A DNA stretch of 64,000 nt, from the NCBI GenBank assembly GCA_036250195.1, contig JAVHZZ010000003.1, positions 56,063,521-56,127,520 on the forward strand. The letters are read 5' to 3'. The DNA is from Mixophyes australis (Eukaryota; Chordata; Amphibia; Anura; Limnodynastidae). The translations under genes were made by a program, and so were the position numbers. How positions within the stretch are numbered: position 1 is the first letter of the stretch; each line of letters opens with the position of its first letter. Positions 58,388-64,000 of the stretch are shown in pieces. The notes under the pieces were generated by a model that worked only from the letters and a program-made list of their open reading frames with translations, was not told the DNA's origin and made no database searches.

Positions 58388-59673
58388 CAGTCATGACCAA
58401 AAGTTTTCAGAATCACACAAGTATTGGTTTTCACAAAATTTGCTGCTTCAGTGTTTTTAGACCTTTTTGTCAGATGTTGCTATGGTATACTGAAGTAAAA
58501 TTACAACCATTTCAAAAGTGTCAAAGGCTTTTATTGACAATTACATTAAGTTTATGCAAATAGTCAATATTTGTAGTAATGACCCTTCTTTTTGAAGACC
58601 TCTGCAATTCACCCTGGCATGCTGTAAATCAACTTCTGGGCAACATACTGACTGATGGCCATCCATTCTTGCCTAATCAATGCTTGGAGTTTATAAGAAT
58701 TTGTGGGATTTTGTTTGTCCACCCGCCTCTTGAGGATTGACCACAAGCTGTCAATAGGATTAAGGTGTGGGAAGTTTCCTGGCCATGGACCCAAAATTTT
58801 GATGTTTTGATCCCCGAGTATTTTTCCAGATGCCCCAAATATTCTGACAGGGGATTCATCAGAGAAAAAGACTTTACCCCAGTCCTCAGATGTTCAATCC
58901 CTCTACCTTTTGCAGAATATCCCTCTGTCCCTGATGTTTTTCCTGGAGAGAAGTGGCTTCTTTGCTGGCCTTCTTGACACCAGTCCATCCATCAAAAGTC
59001 TTTCCCTCACTGTGCTTGCACTCACACCTGCATGCTGCCATTCCTGAGCAAGCTCTGTACTGATGGTGTTCCAATCCCAAGGATGAATCAACTTTAGGAG
59101 ACGGCCCTGGCGCTTGCTGGACGTTCTTGGGTGCCCTGAAGCCTTCTTTACAACTACTGAACCTCTCTCCTTGAAGATCTTGATGATCTGATAAATGGTT
59201 GATTTAGATGCAATCTTACTAACAGCAATATCCTTGCCTGTGAAGCCCTTTTTGTGCACTGTAATGATGACTGCACGTGTTTCCTTGCAGATTACAATGG
59301 TTAACAGAGGAAGAACAATGATTTCTAGCACCACCCTCCTTTTAAAGCTTCCAGTCTGTTATTCTAACTTAATCAGCAGGACAGAGTGATCTGGAGCCTT
59401 GTCCTTGTCAACACTCTCACCTGTGTTAACGAGAGAATCCATGACCTGATGTCAGCTGGTCCATTTGTGGCAGGGCTGAAATGCAGTGGAAATTATGTTT
59501 TTGGGATAAAGTTCATTGTCATGGCAAAGAGGGACTTTGAAATTAATTGCAATTCATCTGATCACACTTCGTGACATTCTGGAGTATATGCAAATTGGCA
59601 TCATAAAAACTGAGGCAGCAGACTTTGTGAAAAATAATATGTGTATTATTCTCAAAACTTTTGGCCATGACTG
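58388..59673 (-). mobile_element. Tc1-like transposon, defective, TA-flanked
   Basis: It begins CAGTCATGACCAAAAG and ends CTTTTGGCCATGACTG. TA lies immediately outside both ends (58,386-58,387 and 59,674-59,675), the standard Tc1 duplication. It is 1,286 bp, shortened by an internal deletion. Confidence 0.93.
58609..59334 (-). pseudogene. Tc1 transposase, frameshifted and internally deleted
   Basis: The minus-strand N-terminal part (59,334-58,903) has KKGFTGKDIAVSKIASKST and LVSRRPAKKPLLSRKNIRD. It shifts frame near 58,900 and again near 58,870. It then jumps from the block after the first catalytic region (about 58,825) straight to the region before the NFPHLNPIDSLWSILKRRV block (58,794-58,609), losing the second aspartate segment. 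In the third-residue block SPDLNPIENLWS has become FPHLNPIDSLWS. It is inactive. Confidence 0.88.
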
Positions 59674-59675
59674 TA

Positions 59676-59889
59676 GTTTTACTCACAGTAGGCCTATGTC
59701 TAGGGATGATGTAGGCTGCAAGGCAGCTTGTTCAAAGAAGAGCAAGTCAAATATTTTTGAATAATTGATATAATTTTATCTGAGATGTAGCTAAAGAGTA
59801 GGGTTTCTTGTCTCCTATTTTAATCCAAACTGGTTGAACAACATCCGTACAACTGCCTATCTTGCTTTCTCGCCTCTCACTCCATTCTA
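59676..59889. other. Unassigned spacer
   Basis: Nothing recognised. Confidence 0.5.
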
Positions 59890-61015
59890 GATACTTTGCA
59901 ATTTGCCTTCAGCCCCCAACATTTACAAAAGTTCTCAACAATCTTATGTAAAATCTAATGTCACTTCTTCATACTCATCATCCTGGACCTCTCTGATGCT
60001 CTCAACACCATAAATCTGATAACCAATAATTCTTTTTTACCTGCACATCTTTTACTTCTTTGGCATTTGTGACACAGATCCTCCCTAGTTCCTATCTATT
60101 CAACTGATTCTAAAACATCTCTACATCTGACATATCCTCCCCTACACTCCCATAATCTGTTGGTATTCCACAAGGCTATCTTCTTGGCCATCTGCTTTTC
60201 TTACTGTACACTTCTTCTCATGGTGAACTAATTCCCTCCATTGGCCTCAAGTACGACCTCTACACTGACAATAACCAAATCTACCACTCTTCCCACGATC
60301 TCTCCTTTCCTCTGCTATCTTGTGTGATGACTGTCTTTCTGCAATCTCCACATAGATGTACCAACACTATTTGAAGCTCAACATGCCCAAGACAGATCAA
60401 CAACACCCCAATTTCCTAGTCTCCCAAGCGTGCTTGCCTTGGAGTCAATCTTTACTTTGCATTCGGTTTAATCCTTACATCCAGTTTCTCTCCAAGGCCT
60501 TCCTCCACCTTCGAAATATTGCTAAAATACATTTTTTTCATGTCCAGGATGCAATCAAATCTGTAATTTATTCTCTTATTATCTCATGCCTTGACTATTG
60601 TAACATTATCCTTTCTGGCATTCTAGTCACCCATCTGTCCCTGTCCAAATGCTACAGCAAGACATATCTTCCTCATTTCTCTATATCCGCCACACAATTC
60701 TGCAAACCCATGCCCTCATAGTTCTGCCTCTGACCTGCTCCTCACCATGTCTCTGGTAACCACCTCTCACTCCCGCTTCCCACATATGGAATTGCCTATT
60801 ATGTCAGATGGTACACCTTCACAACTGTTCCAATCTGTATCCTTAATCCTCATGTTTGAGCTCTGCACATTTTCCACTACATTATAAACTCTTTCTTGAG
60901 CAGTGGCCATCCCTACCCTTTGTTCGTATGTCTGCATATATTTTGTCTACCTTGTATATCCCTGATTTATGTGTGCTCTGTCTGGCGCTGCAGAAAAAAT
61001 AAATGATAATGATAA
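59890..61015 (+). pseudogene. L2-like LINE fragment, heavily decayed
   Basis: Plus-strand reading gives, with many frame breaks, the TKVLNNL and LLDLSDALNT-like block of L2 reverse transcriptase near 59,930-60,010. Next comes FLHLRNIAKIHFF and then SLIISCLDYCNIILSG at about 60,500-60,625, the same blocks as in the LINE at 1,600. The 3' end has GGCGCTGCAG and AAATAAATGATAATGATAAT, the shared LINE/V-SINE tail, at about 60,985-61,015. It is more diverged than the copy at 1,600. Confidence 0.78.
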
Positions 61016-61091
61016 TATATTCTGCTCTCTGATTGGCAAATCTACACAATGTTCCACTTATCTGAATTATTGTATTTAATTTGCAGCATCC

Positions 61092-61753
61092 TGTCAGGAT
61101 TCAAGCAGATTTAGTGGATTCCCTTTTTGCCAACCTGGAATAGTGCTGGTTGGCAAAAAGGAACAGAGGCATGGAGTCTAAGGAATCCCCACTTTCTAAC
61201 AGAGGATTCAAACAAGGGGGTTTGGGCTTCACTGCCCATTGGTTTGCAGGTCATGACCCTATGCTGCCTCCAGTTGTGTCGAGCTGGTATTGGACAGAAG
61301 AAGGGTCTGGTCATCGTAGCTGGGACTGGTACACAGATGGACTGCAATGTGCCAAATCGGAAAATGGAGTGTCAGAGAAAGGCAGGTGAGCAACAATCAG
61401 GAACATAAGCATTACCAACCTACAAACAGAAGAGAGGTCAGGAATGGTCCAGGTAAAAAAAAAAAAATCAGCCACAAGATGCACATGAATGCTGGAGTAT
61501 AGGTATGGAGCCTAATACTCTGGCACAAAACTGTGCAAAGAGCAGGTTCAAATAGATTGAATTGGGCGGGCTTCTGATGTCAAATCACATGTACCACAAG
61601 ATCGAAAATCTTAAAGGCCCCTGGGACACTTGAAGTACAGAATGGAGCAAGAGATGCAAGAGCCAACTTTGGGAGGGTAGCGAAGCCCTGAAAGAGCACT
61701 ATGAACATTGGATCTGGTAAGTGAGAGCCGGACCCTGGATCTGGTGCTTGACA
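61092..61753 (-). mobile_element. Solo LTR with near-matching TSD
   Basis: Plus-strand ends TGTCAGGATTC and GTGCTTGACA, flanked by CATCC (61,087-61,091) and TATCC (61,754-61,758), a 5-bp duplication with one change. The texture and an AATACTCTGGCAC block match the gypsy LTR at 47,581 in the same orientation, so it is probably a related minus-strand LTR. Confidence 0.7.
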
Positions 61754-61758
61754 TATCC

Positions 61759-62922
61759 CCACAAATGTGTCAGATTTTCAAAAAACGCCATTTACCAAAC
61801 TAAACTCTCCTAAATTGCCAAGTTTCTGTACAAAAACACTAACTGTAAATTAAATTTTGTTGGTATACAGTCTGCTTTGATAAATCAGCTATACAGCAAT
61901 TAATAGTTAACTTTACAATGTTATTTTACAATATATATTTTTCCTTAGTGTTCAGTGAATCATGAGCTTAGTCTTGTGTGACATACAGACCATTTTGGTC
62001 ATCTATATACTTCAACTATGAGAAAGTTGATTACACCAATAATATTTAGACAATGGGCGTGTGAATATATTAATCAGCTATTATAGTTGCTTTACCATGA
62101 AGTTCTATAGCAATATTTCTTATGTCAGACTTATAAATGATAAAATCAGTATAATTTCAGCAATAGAATATTGGGGTTTTGCCATAAATGGTGCAGACTA
62201 TGTATTTCTGTGTCTACATTTCCAAGAACTGAGTAGTGTCAACATTCTTTCTTCAGGATTATGGCATTTGCACAGCTGTTACAGATATCTCTATTAAGGG
62301 ATCTCTCTGTGGTACTTAAAAGCACCCTGGACCACAACAGAGCATGTAAACCATAGTTTTACAAATATTAAGCATGTAAACATCCCCAAATTATACGTAG
62401 ATTATTCCACCACACACAAATAAGGCATCAAAAGAAAATAAATTAATTTTAACCAATTATTCATCTGTGTAATCTGCCCTGTGGATACATCAGAGGTCAA
62501 AACTTATGGATGTGTTGGATATATCAGATGTCAGATTCTATGGATGTATTAGATGTATCAGGCATCTGAGTCTATGGATGTCTGGGAATGTATTGGGGGT
62601 TAGACCTTATGTATGTGTGTTGATATATCATAGGTCAGAGGTTATGTGTGTGTGGATATATTATAGGTTAGAGGTTATGTTTGTGGGTGGATATAGCATG
62701 GGTCAGAGAAAAAAGTGTCTAAATAAAATGTTTGCACCATATTGGTAGATATTATGACTATAAGTTCCAATATTTGGCTTTCACTGTGCACATCACTTGT
62801 ATCAATGTATGTATGTTGGTTTGTATAGGGTATGAGAAAGGCACTATTCCTGCTGCAGGGTAAGAAAAGTGAATGACTAGACCAACCCTGGATTAATGCA
62901 ATTTGACCAGGTGATCTTTGGC
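61759..62922. other. AT-rich stretch, no gene seen
   Basis: At 62,500-62,700 a loose repeat of (G)TATGGATGTRTTRGATRTATCA-like units (about 30-45 bp) is visible. Otherwise nothing is recognised. Confidence 0.45.
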
Positions 62923-62927
62923 ACAAT

Positions 62928-63646
62928 TGTTAGGAACCCCTCCAGTCAGTACGACAAAACCCGGAGTCTGCTCCGAAGTCTGGTGTTCGCTGGAGCCCCT
63001 AGTGGTGGGGACAGACTTGGCTGCAGACGAACGGAGGGTCGTGAAATGTGCACTGACTGGGGAGAACCCAGGGGTAGCGTGAAGTAGGACACAGCAGCGT
63101 GAGATCCAAGCAAAGGTCAAGGGCCGGCAGCAGACAGCGATACCAGATAACGAGCCGAGGTCAGGGGTCACAGGCAATACAACAAGGTCCAGAAACAAGA
63201 CAGGGGTCATACACGGGAAATCCAAACTAGAATACAGCACAGAAGCAGGGAAACAAGGAACAGGAGCCTAGCTACACTGGGAGCTATAACTGGCAATGAG
63301 GCTCTGTCCTCAATGCCTTAAATAGTGGAGGAGGCCAATAGGAGTAAAGGACCAGTGAGACCCCACCTACTGCACTGATAACCAGGAAATGGCAGTGAAT
63401 ACTGACTGGTAGGCAGTAATCCCCTAAATCAAGCATGACTAGTTCCTTCATGAAAAAGAGTTAACTTACTTTGCACGCCTGTCCCCTGCTGCCAGACCGC
63501 AAGCCGGGTGCTGCGGCCGTAGTGTTAGAGCGTCCCAGTTGTTGCCCAGGCAACCGGGATGTAGAAGGCGGAAGTGACGTCCGGGTCGTCACGGAGACGG
63601 CCGGGGCGTCTGAGAGAACCGGGTCGGGGAGCCGCAGCTCCTAACA
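62928..63646 (-). mobile_element. Solo LTR with ACAAT target duplication
   Basis: Starts TGTTAGGAACCCC and ends CAGCTCCTAACA, flanked by perfect ACAAT copies (62,923-62,927 and 63,647-63,651). It is a sibling of the LTR at 4,616: it shares AACCCGGAGTCTGCTC, CTGGAGCCCCTAGTGGTGGG, a minus-strand TATTTAA box (63,318-63,324) and a GC-rich U3 with GGAAGTGACGTCC. It is 719 bp with no internal region. Confidence 0.9.
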
Positions 63647-63651
63647 ACAAT

Positions 63652-64000
63652 TTGAGAGACTTCCTCCAATGACAATGGACTTAGAGGTCGCTGTAACACA
63701 AGAAACATTGCATAAAATGTAATAGAAACAAGGTAATGCCAAAGAGGACATCAAACCACAGTAAGATTAAACATCCTCAAAATACATCAAAATCCACTAT
63801 AGTTCCTCTTTCAATTCAGCTGTACATGACGAAAATGTGTTTAGAGCTTTATCACACAAGAGAAATTCGCCAGCCTTTACAACATTCTCATCTCAGACTT
63901 CATCCTCATTTTAAGGTTCTCTTTAACCCTATTAGGAATATAGTTAAAGAGAACCTCATATAACACCTAAAAACAACAATCGGACAAACACAATAAAAAC
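63652..64000. other. Unassigned sequence to window end
   Basis: Nothing recognised. Confidence 0.5.

Overview
The window looks like intergenic or intronic DNA from a repeat-rich vertebrate genome, most probably a frog. Supporting signs are V-SINE retroposons with a (GATGAT)n LINE-type tail, L2-clade LINE fragments, Tc1 transposons with TIRs starting CAGTCATGG, many hAT elements, a Ty3/gypsy chromovirus and palindromic 'ATTCATTAA' and 'CTGATTGG' MITEs. I found no host protein-coding exon, tRNA, rRNA or snRNA gene that I could support, and nothing prokaryotic. Most of the recognisable sequence is transposon-derived, and every transposon reading frame I examined is damaged.

Layout. 1-14,025: a LINE reverse-transcriptase scrap, a TTA-flanked DNA element split by an L2-like LINE, a V-SINE, a solo LTR (TSD GACGG), a degenerate hAT relative, MITE pieces, a near-perfect palindromic MITE and a decayed Tc1. 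14,034-20,073: a 6.0-kb hAT element (TSD GTTCAAAT) whose first reading frame is split by a second 2.8-kb hAT element (TSD GTTACAGA) that carries a 1.1-kb minisatellite. 20,580-30,449: two LTR-like blocks, a hAT (TSD CTCTAGAC) carrying a V-SINE, and a hAT (TSD ACTGCACC) carrying a long foldback. 31,110-40,183: about 18.7 copies of a nearly identical 395-bp satellite, bounded on both sides by the same 12 bp, and itself interrupted by a 1.7-kb hAT (TSD ATCCTATT). 41,940-50,149: a candidate LTR, a foldback MITE, a deleted gypsy chromovirus on the minus strand and a 1.87-kb solo LTR (TSD AAGTT). 51,703-64,000: a Tc1 end joined to a truncated hAT, a Tc1 cut next to a V-SINE, a long inverted repeat with nested MITEs, another Tc1, another L2-like LINE, and two solo LTRs, one of them a sibling of the LTR at 4,616.

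These parts do not form a working pathway. Together they record an order of insertion: target-site duplications date hAT into hAT, hAT into satellite, SINE into hAT, and LINE into DNA transposon. The feature that stands out most is the satellite array. Its monomers differ at very few positions, it sits between 12-bp direct repeats as if it had arrived or amplified as one unit, and each monomer carries an octamer-like palindrome, a TATA box and a splice-donor-like site.
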